64,000 nt of DNA from GCA-016699835 sp964543905 (GCA_964543905.1 CAZIZO010000004.1:124001-188000); one strand, 5' to 3'; counted from the first letter of the stretch, positions 26,177 to 35,790 are shown. The notes: generated by a model not told the origin, from the letters alone. A program made the numbers and translations.

Positions 26177-28522
26177 ATGGAATCTCTCGAAGGACAGGCT
26201 GTCGATTCGGCAACGGGCGTGATGGATCGCCCGGCGTCGTCGGCCCGATTGAACGAAAGAGCCCCGAACGTGAGCAAGAAGAGTGTGGCCCCGCGCGTGA
26301 CGGCCGAGCAGATGGCGTCGAAGCAGCGGGATATTTCCGTGTCGGAGTTTTTCGCGAAGAACAGGCACCTGCTGGGCTTTGACAACCCGAGGAAGGCGCT
26401 GCTGACGACGGTGAAGGAGGCGGTGGACAACTCGCTGGACGCGTGCGAGGAGGCGGGGATCTTGCCGGACATCACGGTGGTGATCGAGGACTTGCAGCCG
26501 GATCGCCCGGCGAGCGCCAAGAGCAGCCGGTATCGGATCACGGTGGTGGATAATGGGCCGGGGATCGTGCGGAAGCAGGTGGAGAACGTGTTCGGGCGGT
26601 TGCTCTTCGGGAGCAAGTTCCACCGACTCAAGATGAGCCGAGGACAGCAGGGGATTGGGATATCGGCGGCGGGGATGTATGGGCTGATCACGACGGGGAA
26701 GCCCATGCTGATCCAGACGAGGCCGAAGGCGACGCAGCCGGCGCACCACATCGAACTGGCGATGAACACGAAGACGAACCGGGCGGAAGTGACGGTGGAC
26801 GAGGAGACGGACGACTTTCCGTTGAAGCGGCTGCGTGGGCTTTCGGCGAGCGTGCGCGAACTGGCGGAGCGGGGCGAGTTTCTGTCGCAGGCGGTGTATG
26901 GGACGGGGACGAGCGTGTCGATCGAGTTGGAAGGGAAGTATCAGAAGGGGCGGGGGAGCGTCGATGAGTTTCTGGAGTTGACGGCGATTGCGAACCCGCA
27001 CGCGCGGATCACGTTCGTGAGGCCGACGCGGGAAACGGTGGACGAGGAGGAGCCGACGCTGATCAAGGGGAAGAAGGGCGCGCCCCCGGGTGGGGAGAGC
27101 ACCCCGGCGGGGTCCGGGGCGGGAGGAGCGCAAGGCGTGGGTGAGGCGCCGGAGGCGAAGGAGAAGAAGGACGAGATGGCGCTGACGGCGGACCTTGGGG
27201 ACCTGGTGATCTTTCCGCGGGCGGTGAACGAGTTGCCTCCGGAAACGAAGGAGATCCAGCCGCACCCCAAGGGTGTGGAACTGGGCACGCTGCTGCAGAT
27301 GTTGAAGGATTATGAGGAGGCGAACAAGGGCGGGGGGACGCTGTACCACTTCCTGCAGGAGCGATTCAGCCGGGTATCGAGCGCAACGGCGAGCGAGTTT
27401 TGCGAGAAGATTTCGACGCCGGCGAATCGGGTGACGAGCCGGACGAAGGTGAGTGATATCGAGCCTCCGCAGGCGGAGGCGTTGTACAAGGTGTTCCAGG
27501 AGGCGAAACTGGCACCGCCGCCGACGGATTGCCTGGCGCCGATCGGGGTTCAGCAGTTGCTGAAGGGGATGTTCAAGGGGGTTCGAGCGGAGTTTTACGC
27601 GGCGAGCAGTCGGGAGGCGGACGTGTACCGGGGTCGGCCGTTCTTGATCGAGACGGCGATCGCGTATGGCGGAGAGTTGCCCGCGGACGAGTCGGCGCGG
27701 GTGATCCGATTCGCGAACCGGGTGCCGCTGCTGTATCAGCAGAGCGCGTGCTCGTCGTTCAAGGCGGTGGCGGAGACGAACTGGAAGAACTATGACCTGC
27801 AGCAGCCGCGGGGCGCGCTCCCGGTGGGGCCGTTGGTGATCATGATCCACATGGCGAGCGTGTGGGTGCCGTTCACGAGCGAGAGCAAGGAAGCGATCGC
27901 GGACTATGACGAGATCCGCAAGGAGATGAAACTGGCGCTGATGGAGTGCGGGCGGAAGTTGGGGATTTATCTTCGCAAGCGGGCGAAGATGCGCCGAGAG
28001 AGCGAGCGGCGGGATGTGTTTGAGCGGTACATCGGGGTGATCGCGAAGAGCATCAACGCGATCACGGGCGAGGACACGAAGAAGGTGTACGACGCGCTGC
28101 TGGCGCAGGCGAAGAAGCGGACGGCGATCGCCGACGCGCAGTTGGATGAAGAAGGGAAGCGCGTTCCGCAGGAGGACCCGGCGGACCAGGAGGGCGTGAT
28201 CATCGTGGAGGCGGCGGGGGCGGCGAGCGCTGGAGCGCCGGCGAAGCGGGGGACGGAGGACGACCTGCCCGCGGTGGTGAAGCACTCGAAGAAGGAAGCG
28301 GCGGCGTTGAAGGTCGCGGCGCTGGCGAAGGGTGAGGAGAGCGAGCCCACGCTCCTGGACGTGGCGAAGGCGAAGCGGCTGAACGGGAAGGGAAAGGTGA
28401 GCGAGGCCAAGACGAAGCCCGCGAAGCGAGAGCAGTCCACAGGCAGACCCGCGGCGAAGCCCAAGATGCGGCTGGTGAACGGGACGTTGGTCCCGGTGAA
28501 GGAAGATCCGGGGCTGTTTTGA
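26177..28522 (+). CDS. top6B: DNA topoisomerase VI subunit B
   Basis: 781 aa. Type IIB topoisomerase ATPase subunit: it dimerises on ATP and drives strand passage through the break made by subunit A. The GHKL ATP site is complete: KEAVDNSLDA (80-89), VVDNGPGI (123-130) and RGQQGIGISAA (155-165). An H2TH-like segment and the transducer domain follow, with the switch Lys in PFTSESKEAIAD (about Lys571). RFANRVPLLYQQ is diagnostic of TopVI-B. Odd features are a low-complexity insert rich in Gly/Ala/Glu/Lys at about 300-335 and a C-terminal basic tail of about 110 residues. AAGGAGG precedes the ATG at 26177. No subunit A gene is adjacent; the partner must be elsewhere. Confidence 0.93.
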   Translation: MESLEGQAVDSATGVMDRPASSARLNERAPNVSKKSVAPRVTAEQMASKQRDISVSEFFAKNRHLLGFDNPRKALLTTVKEAVDNSLDACEEAGILPDITVVIEDLQPDRPASAKSSRYRITVVDNGPGIVRKQVENVFGRLLFGSKFHRLKMSRGQQGIGISAAGMYGLITTGKPMLIQTRPKATQPAHHIELAMNTKTNRAEVTVDEETDDFPLKRLRGLSASVRELAERGEFLSQAVYGTGTSVSIELEGKYQKGRGSVDEFLELTAIANPHARITFVRPTRETVDEEEPTLIKGKKGAPPGGESTPAGSGAGGAQGVGEAPEAKEKKDEMALTADLGDLVIFPRAVNELPPETKEIQPHPKGVELGTLLQMLKDYEEANKGGGTLYHFLQERFSRVSSATASEFCEKISTPANRVTSRTKVSDIEPPQAEALYKVFQEAKLAPPPTDCLAPIGVQQLLKGMFKGVRAEFYAASSREADVYRGRPFLIETAIAYGGELPADESARVIRFANRVPLLYQQSACSSFKAVAETNWKNYDLQQPRGALPVGPLVIMIHMASVWVPFTSESKEAIADYDEIRKEMKLALMECGRKLGIYLRKRAKMRRESERRDVFERYIGVIAKSINAITGEDTKKVYDALLAQAKKRTAIADAQLDEEGKRVPQEDPADQEGVIIVEAAGAASAGAPAKRGTEDDLPAVVKHSKKEAAALKVAALAKGEESEPTLLDVAKAKRLNGKGKVSEAKTKPAKREQSTGRPAAKPKMRLVNGTLVPVKEDPGLF

Positions 28523-28625
28523 GTTGGGCGGAGCGCGCGGCGACGGACGTGTCGCGTCGCGTCGGGCAAGATGAGCATGTCGAGGCGGGTGGGACGCGCT
28601 CCCCACGCGGTGGGGTCGCGGGGCG

Positions 28626-31600
28626 TCACATGCTCTTGCGAGAATCGACCTCGTCGTCTTCCGACTCGTCGAGTTCGTCGGCCTCCTCGGGTTCGTCGTC
28701 GAAGGGCGGATCGTCATCGTCCGAGTCGGCGGCACCGGTCGCGCGCGCGTCGTCGGCCTCGGGCTTGGCCTCGACCTCGGTGGGGAAGAGGGTGTCGCTG
28801 GTGACGGTGCTGGCGTCCGCGTTGATGCCGCCGACCTTGAGGCCCTTTTGGTTGGCCTCTTCGGCGGCGAGTTGCTTCATGCGGTTCCAGTCCTCGAGGG
28901 TGATGAGGACGTCGCGAGCGACGGAGCCCTTGTGGTCGGAGATGATGCCGGCGATGCCCATGAGGTCGATGAGTCGGCTGGAGCGGGTGTAGCCGATGGC
29001 GAGGCGACGCTGGAGGAGGGAGACGCTGCCGCGCTTGGTTTCGAGGACGATCTCGACGGCGCGGGGGAACATGGGGTCTTCCTGGGCGGCCTGGAGCGAG
29101 GCGGAGGAGTTGTTGATGCTGGCCTGGATGCGGGCCTCGTCGGAGAGGGCGTCGGCGTTGACGGCGCCGCTCTTGAGTTGGAGGAGTTGGCGCTCGAAAC
29201 TGGGGGCGGCGACTTCCTTCATGAACTTGACGACGCGGCGGATTTCACGATCGTCGACGAGGGTGCCCTGCGCTCGGGCGAGTTTGCTGGAGCGAGGGGA
29301 GAGGAAGAGCATGTCGCCCTGGCCGAGGAGGAGTTCGCCGCCCTTGTGGTCGAGGACGATGCGGCTGTCCATGCCGCTGGCGACCTTGAAGGTGAGGCGT
29401 GCGGGCATGTTGGACTTGATGAGCCCGGTGACGACGTTGGCCTGGGGTCGCTGGGTGGCGAGGATGAGGTGGATGCCGACGGCGCGGGCTTTCTGCGCGA
29501 TGCGGATGATGGAACTCTCGACTTCCTTGGCGGTCATCATGAGGTCGGCGAGTTCGTCGATGATGAAGACCATGTAGGGGAGTTTGCGGGGGATACGTGC
29601 TTCTTCCTCGGGCGAGGAGGGGTGCAGGCGATCCTTGAGTTCGTCCCAATCGAGATCGTTGTAGGAGGAGATGTCTCGGCAACCGGCCTCGGCGAGGAGT
29701 TCGTAGCGCTCGTCCATCTTGGCGCAGGCCCATTCGAGGATGGCGGCGGCCTTGGACATTTCCGTCACGACGGGGCACATGAGGTGTGGAATGTCCTTGA
29801 ACTGGGACATTTCGACCATTTTGGGATCGACGAGGACGAGTTTGAGTTCGCTGGGCTTTTTGGTGTAGAGGAAGCCCATGATGATGGTGTTCATGCACAC
29901 GCTCTTGCCGGAGCCGGTGGTGCCGGCGATGAGCATGTGGGGCATCTTGGTGAGGTCCTCGATGAGGGGGAGGCCGCTGGCGTCCTTGCCGAGGAACATG
30001 GGCAACTTCATTTTGCTGAAGCGCTCGGTCTGGCTCATGAGTTCCTTGAGGCGGACCTTTTCCTTCTGGGCGTTGGGGACCTCGATGCCGATGGTGTCCT
30101 TGCCCTCCTGGTTGGGGACGATGCGGATGTTGATGGCCTTGAGGGCGCGGGCGATGTCGCTGGAGACGGCGGAGATGGCGGCGACCTTGGTGCCTGGGGA
30201 GAGTTTGACGTCGTACATGGTGATGACGGGCCCGGACTCGATGCCGACGACGGAGCCGTCGATGCCGTACTGACGCATCGCGGATTCGAGGGCGGTGGCC
30301 TGCTCGCGGACGTAGCCTTCGAGGGTGGCGGAGAAGTTCTCTTCGGGGTTTTCGAGGAGGTCGAGGCCTGGGAACTGGTAGGGCTTGGGCGGAGTGGTGG
30401 GGGCTTCGGAGCCTTCGGGCGCTGGCTCGGCGCTGGTGTCTTGGAGACTCTTGAGGTCGGCATCGGTGGCGATCTGCTTGTTCTGCTGCCCGAACATGAT
30501 GGGCAACTTGGCGATCTTCTCGCGCAGCGCGTTCTCGTCGTAGACCTGCGGGGCGCCGGGGAGGGCGTCCTCGTCATCGTCGTCATCAAGAGCGGGTGCG
30601 GGGGGAGTGGCCGCGGCTTTCTTCTTCCCCTTGGCGGGTGGCGGAGCGATCTCTTCCTCGTCCTCACCCTCTTCGTCTTCGTCGAGGACGAGGATGGGCG
30701 GTTCGATGTTGGGGTCATGCTCGTCGTCGTTCAAGTCGAGGTTGGCCTGAGCGTCGGGGTCGGTGATGCTCGCGAGGTCGTTGTTCTTCTTGACGGACTT
30801 CCCGCGGAGCGTGGCGGGGCGTGCGACGGGGATGGCGTCCTCCACGTCGTCGCTCAAGTTGGCGACGGCCTCGGTGGGGGTGGTGGCGGTGCCGGCGGGC
30901 GTTTTCCAGGTGACGTCGCTCTTTTTCCCCTTTCGGCGAGCGAGGGAGGGTTCGCTGTCGAGGTCGTCGAGACGCACCTCGGGCGTGGCGGTGGCGGAGG
31001 AAGGGTGTTTTCCTCGGAAGAGCGAGGCGAGGCCGGCGAAGAAGCCGCCGCCGGCCTTGGCCGTGCCCTTCGCGGCGGCGGCGCCCGCGGCGAGGGCGAC
31101 CTGACCCGTGGCGGCGCCGACGGCGGCGGCGGCGGGGGCGCCACGCTCGCGCGTGAAGCGCCACGACCAGGAGACGGCGGCGATGACCCACTCGTCCATC
31201 GCGACGAGCGCGCCGATGAGGGCGCCGATGAGCAGGAAGACGATCGCGAAGAACGCTCCCAGGCTGGGGCGGAGGGCCTCGGCGATGTTGAGGCCGATGA
31301 TCCCACCCGCGGGCTGCATGGGGCCCGAGGTGGGGAAGATGAGTTGTTGCACGCCGGCGAGGCAGGCGGCGAGCATCATGAGGCCGAGCGTGCGGACGAT
31401 CGGGTGCTTCACGCTTTGCCCGGTCGCGGCGGAGAGGAGCCCGAGGCCGACCACGGCGGCCAAGATGTGGGCGGCATAGCCCAGCCAATGGATGATGTGG
31501 TAGGCCACGAAGGCGCCGAAGCGACCGCACCAGTTGGCGATGGGCTCGTTGGGGGTGCTGGTCAGGTGGGTGGGGGGGTCGAGTTTGTCGAACCCGATCA

Positions 31601-31766
31601 ACGACGCGGCGACGAAGGCCCACGCGGCCATGAGGATGAGGACGACGACCTGGCGCGCGGCGGCGACGCCCGTGGACGTGCTCCCGGCGGACTTGCCGCG
31701 CTTGCTCGTGCGAGAACTGGACGCGTCCATCATGGACGCACGATCACCTTTGGCGCTCCGTGCCAT
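28626..31766 (-). CDS. ftsK: DNA translocase FtsK/SpoIIIE
   Basis: 1046 aa. The septal motor that pumps chromosome ends apart and positions dif sites for recombination. N-terminal membrane domain with about four helices (to about residue 190), then a long acidic and Pro-rich linker (about 200-480), and the alpha/beta motor with Walker A GTTGSGKSV (about 617-625) and Walker B KLVLVDPK. The gamma winged-helix domain follows, with LLQRRLAIGYTRSSRLIDLM and GSVARDVLI. An acidic tail (EDDEVDSRKSM) follows the gamma domain, which is unusual. The start at 31766 is the best Met before the basic N-terminus; ribosome site weak, 31736 also possible. Tail to tail with the topoisomerase VI B gene. Confidence 0.92.
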   Translation of the reverse strand: MARSAKGDRASMMDASSSRTSKRGKSAGSTSTGVAAARQVVVLILMAAWAFVAASLIGFDKLDPPTHLTSTPNEPIANWCGRFGAFVAYHIIHWLGYAAHILAAVVGLGLLSAATGQSVKHPIVRTLGLMMLAACLAGVQQLIFPTSGPMQPAGGIIGLNIAEALRPSLGAFFAIVFLLIGALIGALVAMDEWVIAAVSWSWRFTRERGAPAAAAVGAATGQVALAAGAAAAKGTAKAGGGFFAGLASLFRGKHPSSATATPEVRLDDLDSEPSLARRKGKKSDVTWKTPAGTATTPTEAVANLSDDVEDAIPVARPATLRGKSVKKNNDLASITDPDAQANLDLNDDEHDPNIEPPILVLDEDEEGEDEEEIAPPPAKGKKKAAATPPAPALDDDDDEDALPGAPQVYDENALREKIAKLPIMFGQQNKQIATDADLKSLQDTSAEPAPEGSEAPTTPPKPYQFPGLDLLENPEENFSATLEGYVREQATALESAMRQYGIDGSVVGIESGPVITMYDVKLSPGTKVAAISAVSSDIARALKAINIRIVPNQEGKDTIGIEVPNAQKEKVRLKELMSQTERFSKMKLPMFLGKDASGLPLIEDLTKMPHMLIAGTTGSGKSVCMNTIIMGFLYTKKPSELKLVLVDPKMVEMSQFKDIPHLMCPVVTEMSKAAAILEWACAKMDERYELLAEAGCRDISSYNDLDWDELKDRLHPSSPEEEARIPRKLPYMVFIIDELADLMMTAKEVESSIIRIAQKARAVGIHLILATQRPQANVVTGLIKSNMPARLTFKVASGMDSRIVLDHKGGELLLGQGDMLFLSPRSSKLARAQGTLVDDREIRRVVKFMKEVAAPSFERQLLQLKSGAVNADALSDEARIQASINNSSASLQAAQEDPMFPRAVEIVLETKRGSVSLLQRRLAIGYTRSSRLIDLMGIAGIISDHKGSVARDVLITLEDWNRMKQLAAEEANQKGLKVGGINADASTVTSDTLFPTEVEAKPEADDARATGAADSDDDDPPFDDEPEEADELDESEDDEVDSRKSM

Positions 31767-31842
31767 AGCGATAAGGATATCGGCCTTGGGGCGCAAGGAT
31801 CGACAGAAACCGGAGATGTGGGAACGCGTCCCGCGCGGTGGG

Positions 31843-33237
31843 TTAGTGCACGCGGAGGCTGAGCAGCGTGCGATCATCCGTCGGGGGCTGGTCGTTGGTC
31901 CATGCGCCCACGGCCCCGATGATGTCGTCGTTGAGGTCTTGGACGCTTCCCTCGCTGGTCGCGAGGATGCGGTCGAGGCCCATGGTGCCGAACATTCGTC
32001 CTTGAGGGCTGAAGGCTTCGGTGATGCCGTCGGTGTAGAGGATGAGGCGGTCGCCGGGCTGGAGTTGCATCGTCGACGCAGCGTACTTCTCGTCGCTGGA
32101 GATGCCCAGCGGGATGCCCGAGTTGCCGTCGATGGACGTCACGTGCGTCGCTCGGCGGAAGCGAGGCGGTGGGTGTCCGGCGTTGGCGTGGGCGAGGGTG
32201 CGTGTGGGGGAGTCGTAGACGGCGTAGAAAGCGGTGACAAAGTTGCCGCTCCCGGCGAGGTAGTGATCGGCGAGGCGACGGTTGATATAGGAGAGGACCT
32301 CGCCCGGGCAATGGGCCTCGCCCGCGAAGGAGTGGGCGATGGCGTGGGTGATGGCCATGAGGACGGCGGCGGGGGTGCCGTGCCCGCTGACGTCGGCGAT
32401 GAGGAGCCCGAACTTGGCGTGCCCGAGGGGAAAGACGTCGTAGTAGTCGCCGCCGGCGCGTTTGGAGGTTTGGTAGTGGGCGGCGAGTTCGAGGCCGGGA
32501 ATGTCGGGGAGTTTGGGCGGGAGAAGGGAACGCTGGATCTCGCCGACGATCATCATCTCGCGGTCGAGGGCGTCGTACGCGGCCTTGAGTTGCTCGCTGA
32601 GGACAAGGTTGTACGTCGCTCGCCCGAAGAGATTGCTCGACAAGATGTTGTCGTGGAAGGACGCTTTGGGGAAGGCGTTGGGCTCGCGGCGCATGAAGGC
32701 GACCATGTTGAGGGCGTGCCCTTCGTGGAAGTGGGGGATGGCCATGAGGGAGCGGTGGCCCTGGAGGTACTCGAAGGCCGGATCGCCCGGGTCGGGCTGA
32801 AGGTCGTCGATGATGGTGGGGTTTTCGCTGTAGATGAGGTCGGCGAGGAGCCCGCCGCGGAGGAGCGGCAAGCGCTCGGGCTGCTTCCAGGGATTGATGT
32901 CGTCGGTCCACCGGCTGGAGCGGGTGATTCGGTAGAAGGGCTTTTCGAGCCCGCGACGAGAAAAGGACACGAGCGCGTCGGTTGGAAAGAACCATCGCAT
33001 GCGCTTCGCGTACTCGCGGACCACGTCTTGCGGGTCCTTGATGAGCGAGACGGCCCGCATGGTCTCGACGGTGCGAGCGACGCGCTCTTGCCAGTTGGAG
33101 TCTGGGGGCGGCACGGGGGAGGGTAGGAGGAGGCGTGCGTGGATGGGCGGAGGGCGTCGGGTGGAGTCCGGGGGCGACCAGGCGGGCGCGTGAGGGGCGG
33201 GGCGCGAGTCACGCCACCAGCGCCGACGCGACCTCAT
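31843..33237 (-). CDS. SpoIIE/PP2C-family protein phosphatase with GAF-like sensor domain
   Basis: About 464 aa. The N-terminal half (about 60-230) resembles a GAF sensor. A short helical linker (EQLKAAYDALDREMMIVGEIQRSLLPP) is the usual joint to RsbU/SpoIIE phosphatases. The PP2C-type domain carries the metal-binding motifs GGDYYDVF, IADVSGHG and YTDGITEA, followed by TDDRTLL. Such enzymes dephosphorylate anti-sigma-factor antagonists. The start is uncertain: 33237 (ATG inside the 3' end of the GspE-like gene) or GTG 33114. The Pro/Arg-rich first 45 residues may not be translated. The overlap with the upstream ATPase gene implies one transcript. Confidence 0.85.
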   Translation of the reverse strand: MRSRRRWWRDSRPAPHAPAWSPPDSTRRPPPIHARLLLPSPVPPPDSNWQERVARTVETMRAVSLIKDPQDVVREYAKRMRWFFPTDALVSFSRRGLEKPFYRITRSSRWTDDINPWKQPERLPLLRGGLLADLIYSENPTIIDDLQPDPGDPAFEYLQGHRSLMAIPHFHEGHALNMVAFMRREPNAFPKASFHDNILSSNLFGRATYNLVLSEQLKAAYDALDREMMIVGEIQRSLLPPKLPDIPGLELAAHYQTSKRAGGDYYDVFPLGHAKFGLLIADVSGHGTPAAVLMAITHAIAHSFAGEAHCPGEVLSYINRRLADHYLAGSGNFVTAFYAVYDSPTRTLAHANAGHPPPRFRRATHVTSIDGNSGIPLGISSDEKYAASTMQLQPGDRLILYTDGITEAFSPQGRMFGTMGLDRILATSEGSVQDLNDDIIGAVGAWTNDQPPTDDRTLLSLRVH

Positions 33238-34924
33238 CCAGCGTGGTGAGCCCTTCGCGGACCTTGGTGTAGCCGTCGTCGATGAGGAGGGAAAGGTCAT
33301 GGTCCTGGCGGGCGCGCTGGGCGATGGCGCGGGAGTTGGCGCGGTGCATGATCATCTCACGGGTGTGGTCGGAGAGGGCGAGGAGTTCGTAGACGCCCAC
33401 GCGGCCCTTGTAGCCCGTGTTTCGGCAGGCCTTGCAGCCGACCGCACGCTTGAGTTGGACTGGTGCGGAGGGCTCGGTCGTGCGTTGGGGCCCGGTTGAA
33501 TGCGCGAAGAAATCGTCGGGGATCTCGCTCGGCTCCGGGATGTACGCCTGCGAACACTCCTTGCAGAGACGGCGGACAAGGCGCTGGGCCATGATGCCTT
33601 CGACCGAGGAGGAAACGAGGAACGGCTCGACCCCCATGTCGAGGAGTCGAGTGGAACTGCCGGCGGCGTCGTTGGTGTGGAGGGTGGAGAAGACGAGGTG
33701 GCCCGTGAGGGACGCCTGGACGGCCGTCTCGGCGGTTTCCTTGTCGCGGATTTCGCCGATGAGGACCACGTCGGGGTCGTGGCGGAGGATGGAGCGCAGG
33801 CCGCTGGCGAAATCGAGCCCGACCTTGTGGTTGACCTGGATCTGGTTGACGCCGGGGACGTGGTATTCGACGGGGTCTTCGACGGTGATGATCTTGATGG
33901 CGGGGCTGACGATGCGGTTGAGGCTCGCGTAGAGCGTGGTGGACTTTCCCGAGCCGGTCGGGCCGGTGACGAGGAGGATGCCGTGGGGGCGGGCGATGAG
34001 TTTGTCCCAGCGGGAGAGGATGCCGTCGGGCATGCCGAGGTCGTTGAGGGACATGAGGACGGCGGTCTTGGAGAGGACGCGCAGCACCACGCCCTCGCCG
34101 AAGAGGAGCGGGATGACGCTGACGCGGAGGTCAAACTCCTGCGTCGCCCCGCCGCCCGCGGGGCGATTCTTGAAGGTGATGCGACCATCCTGCGGGCGGC
34201 GTTTCTCGGCGATGTTGAGGTTGGCCATGATCTTGAGGCGGGAGATGATGGCGGCGCCGAAGCGGTTGATCGTGGGCGGGACGTTGGCTTTTTGGAGGAC
34301 GCCGTCGATGCGGTAGCGGACGATGAGTTCGTGCTCGTAGGGCTCGATGTGGACGTCGGTGGCGCGCTCGGCGATGGCCTCGGCGAGGACGTCGTTCACG
34401 AGTTTGATGACGCTGGCTTCCTGCGCGAGTTCGAGTTCGTCGGTGCCGGCCTCGAGGCGGGGCGTTGGGTCTTCGAGCCCCGCGGAGAGGGCTTCGAGGG
34501 TGTCGCCGCCCACGCCGTAATGCGTGCGGATGAACTTCTGGAGATCGTCCTCGTCGGCGAGCACGAGCGCGATGGATTTGCCGGTGACGAGGCGGAGTTC
34601 GTCGGTCGAGGCTTCGTAGGGATCGGAGGTGGCGACCGTGAGCGTGCCGTTGTCCTGGGCGATGGGGACGCAGCGCTGGCGGAAGACGAGTTTGGGTGGG
34701 AGGGAGGCGAGGACGGCGGGCTCGGGGGTGATCGCGTCGAGATCGACGACGGGCAGGTCCAACTCCCGCGCGATCGCGTCGAGCACCTGCTCGCGCGTCG
34801 CGAGCGCCAGGCGGAGGAGCACCCGGTCCATGCGATCGCCCGTGCGGAGTTGCTCCGCCTCGGCGGCGCGATGGTCCTGGGGTGAAAGGTGCCCGCGATC
34901 GAGGAGGAGGTCGGCAAGGGACAT
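33209..34924 (-). CDS. GspE/PilB-family secretion or pilus assembly ATPase
   Basis: 571 aa. An N-terminal GspE/PilB N-domain (about 1-150) precedes the hexameric ATPase core, with Walker A GPTGSGKST (about 319-327), Asp box EDPVEYHVPGVNQ, Walker B DPDVVLIGEIRD and the His box TGHLVFSTLHTNDA. The zinc-binding tetracysteine element is present: CKEC near 450 and CKAC near 495. It would power pseudopilus or type IV pilus assembly. No other secretion genes sit beside it, though a pseudopilin-like gene lies at 5574. Start ATG 34924 gives MSLADLLLDRGHLS, the normal N-domain beginning. It is 35 bases after the QueD-like gene. Confidence 0.93.
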   Translation of the reverse strand: MSLADLLLDRGHLSPQDHRAAEAEQLRTGDRMDRVLLRLALATREQVLDAIARELDLPVVDLDAITPEPAVLASLPPKLVFRQRCVPIAQDNGTLTVATSDPYEASTDELRLVTGKSIALVLADEDDLQKFIRTHYGVGGDTLEALSAGLEDPTPRLEAGTDELELAQEASVIKLVNDVLAEAIAERATDVHIEPYEHELIVRYRIDGVLQKANVPPTINRFGAAIISRLKIMANLNIAEKRRPQDGRITFKNRPAGGGATQEFDLRVSVIPLLFGEGVVLRVLSKTAVLMSLNDLGMPDGILSRWDKLIARPHGILLVTGPTGSGKSTTLYASLNRIVSPAIKIITVEDPVEYHVPGVNQIQVNHKVGLDFASGLRSILRHDPDVVLIGEIRDKETAETAVQASLTGHLVFSTLHTNDAAGSSTRLLDMGVEPFLVSSSVEGIMAQRLVRRLCKECSQAYIPEPSEIPDDFFAHSTGPQRTTEPSAPVQLKRAVGCKACRNTGYKGRVGVYELLALSDHTREMIMHRANSRAIAQRARQDHDLSLLIDDGYTKVREGLTTLDEVASALVA

Positions 34925-34959
34925 CGGAGAATGGTAGAGAGGCGAACGCCCCGGGCGGC

Positions 34960-35790
34960 TTAGCCCGGATAGGTCGCGCAGGTCCGGTCGGTCTCCCAGA
35001 CGGTGATCGAGCGGAGTTGGGCGTCGGGGGAAGCCCGCGCGATCTCGGGCGCGAGGAGATCGTAGAAGACCTTGGCGATGTTCTCGACGGATGGATTGAG
35101 CCCGCCCACGGTGGCGAACTCGCGGGTGTCCTCGTTGAGGTGCTTGTGGTCGAATCGCTGGATCACGGCGGCGTCGGTGATCGCTTCGAGATGCTGGAGG
35201 GTGAATCCGGGCACGGGGCCGGCGACTCGAATCGCGACGCAGGGTTCGACCTGGTAGTTGTGCCCGTGCCCGCGCGCGTTGTTGCACTTGCCGAACGCCT
35301 GGCGATTCTGCTCGTCGCTCCACGTCGGGACGTGCAGGCGATGGGCGGCGGCAAAGTCGAACTTCTGACGGATCAACACGACGCTGGGCTCGCTCATGAG
35401 GAACTCCAGGGAATAGAAAGGGTCGAGGTGCCAGCGGAGGGCCAACAGCGTGCCCCGGAGGCGGGCCGATAGTTCTTCGGTGGCTTCGCGCAGCACGCTG
35501 GGCACATGGACGCACGCCGTGGCTGGGGGCCCCTCGCAGGCACGCGCGATGATGGGCAAGACCGACTCGCGCACGGCGTGGTCGATCTCCTTGATGTCGA
35601 GCAGGTAGCCCGCGGTGGGGTCGATCTCGCCGCGGCATCGCACGGTGAGTTCGTAATGCCGACCGAGCCCCTGCATGGACGGGAACGCGGCATAGGAGTT
35701 TCGGGCGCCCGGTGGAACCCTAGAGGAAGATTGGGTGTAAGACGAAGGGTGATTTACCGAGAAACGAACTGTCCGCGAAAGGACGATCAC
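34960..35790 (-). CDS. 6-pyruvoyl-tetrahydropterin synthase / QueD-like protein, two-part
   Basis: About 276 aa. The C-terminal 150 residues form a PTPS/QueD fold with zinc ligands (FAAAHRL; HGHNY), a QueD-type Cys (KCNNARGHGH) and the late VENIAKVFYDLL and ITVWET strands. The N-terminal 120 residues (MQGLGRHYELTVRCRGEIDP, YLLDIKEID) look like a second, degenerate PTPS unit that lacks the His ligands. QueD makes 6-carboxytetrahydropterin in queuosine synthesis, and QueA lies 1.8 kb away, so a queuosine role is reasonable; folate or biopterin chemistry is possible. The start is uncertain: GTG 35790 gives a family-like RTVRFSVN beginning but has no clear ribosome site. Confidence 0.75.
   Translation of the reverse strand: MIVLSRTVRFSVNHPSSYTQSSSRVPPGARNSYAAFPSMQGLGRHYELTVRCRGEIDPTAGYLLDIKEIDHAVRESVLPIIARACEGPPATACVHVPSVLREATEELSARLRGTLLALRWHLDPFYSLEFLMSEPSVVLIRQKFDFAAAHRLHVPTWSDEQNRQAFGKCNNARGHGHNYQVEPCVAIRVAGPVPGFTLQHLEAITDAAVIQRFDHKHLNEDTREFATVGGLNPSVENIAKVFYDLLAPEIARASPDAQLRSITVWETDRTCATYPG

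Noticed and set aside
25946..28735. Long upstream extension of the DUF2202 lipoprotein frame
   Set aside because: It is antisense to topoisomerase VI B; the lipoprotein signal and ribosome site define a start at 25945.
28848..31862. A plus-strand open frame of about 1000 codons
   Set aside because: Exactly antisense to ftsK; the Gly/Asp/Glu-rich product has no motifs while the minus strand encodes a complete translocase.
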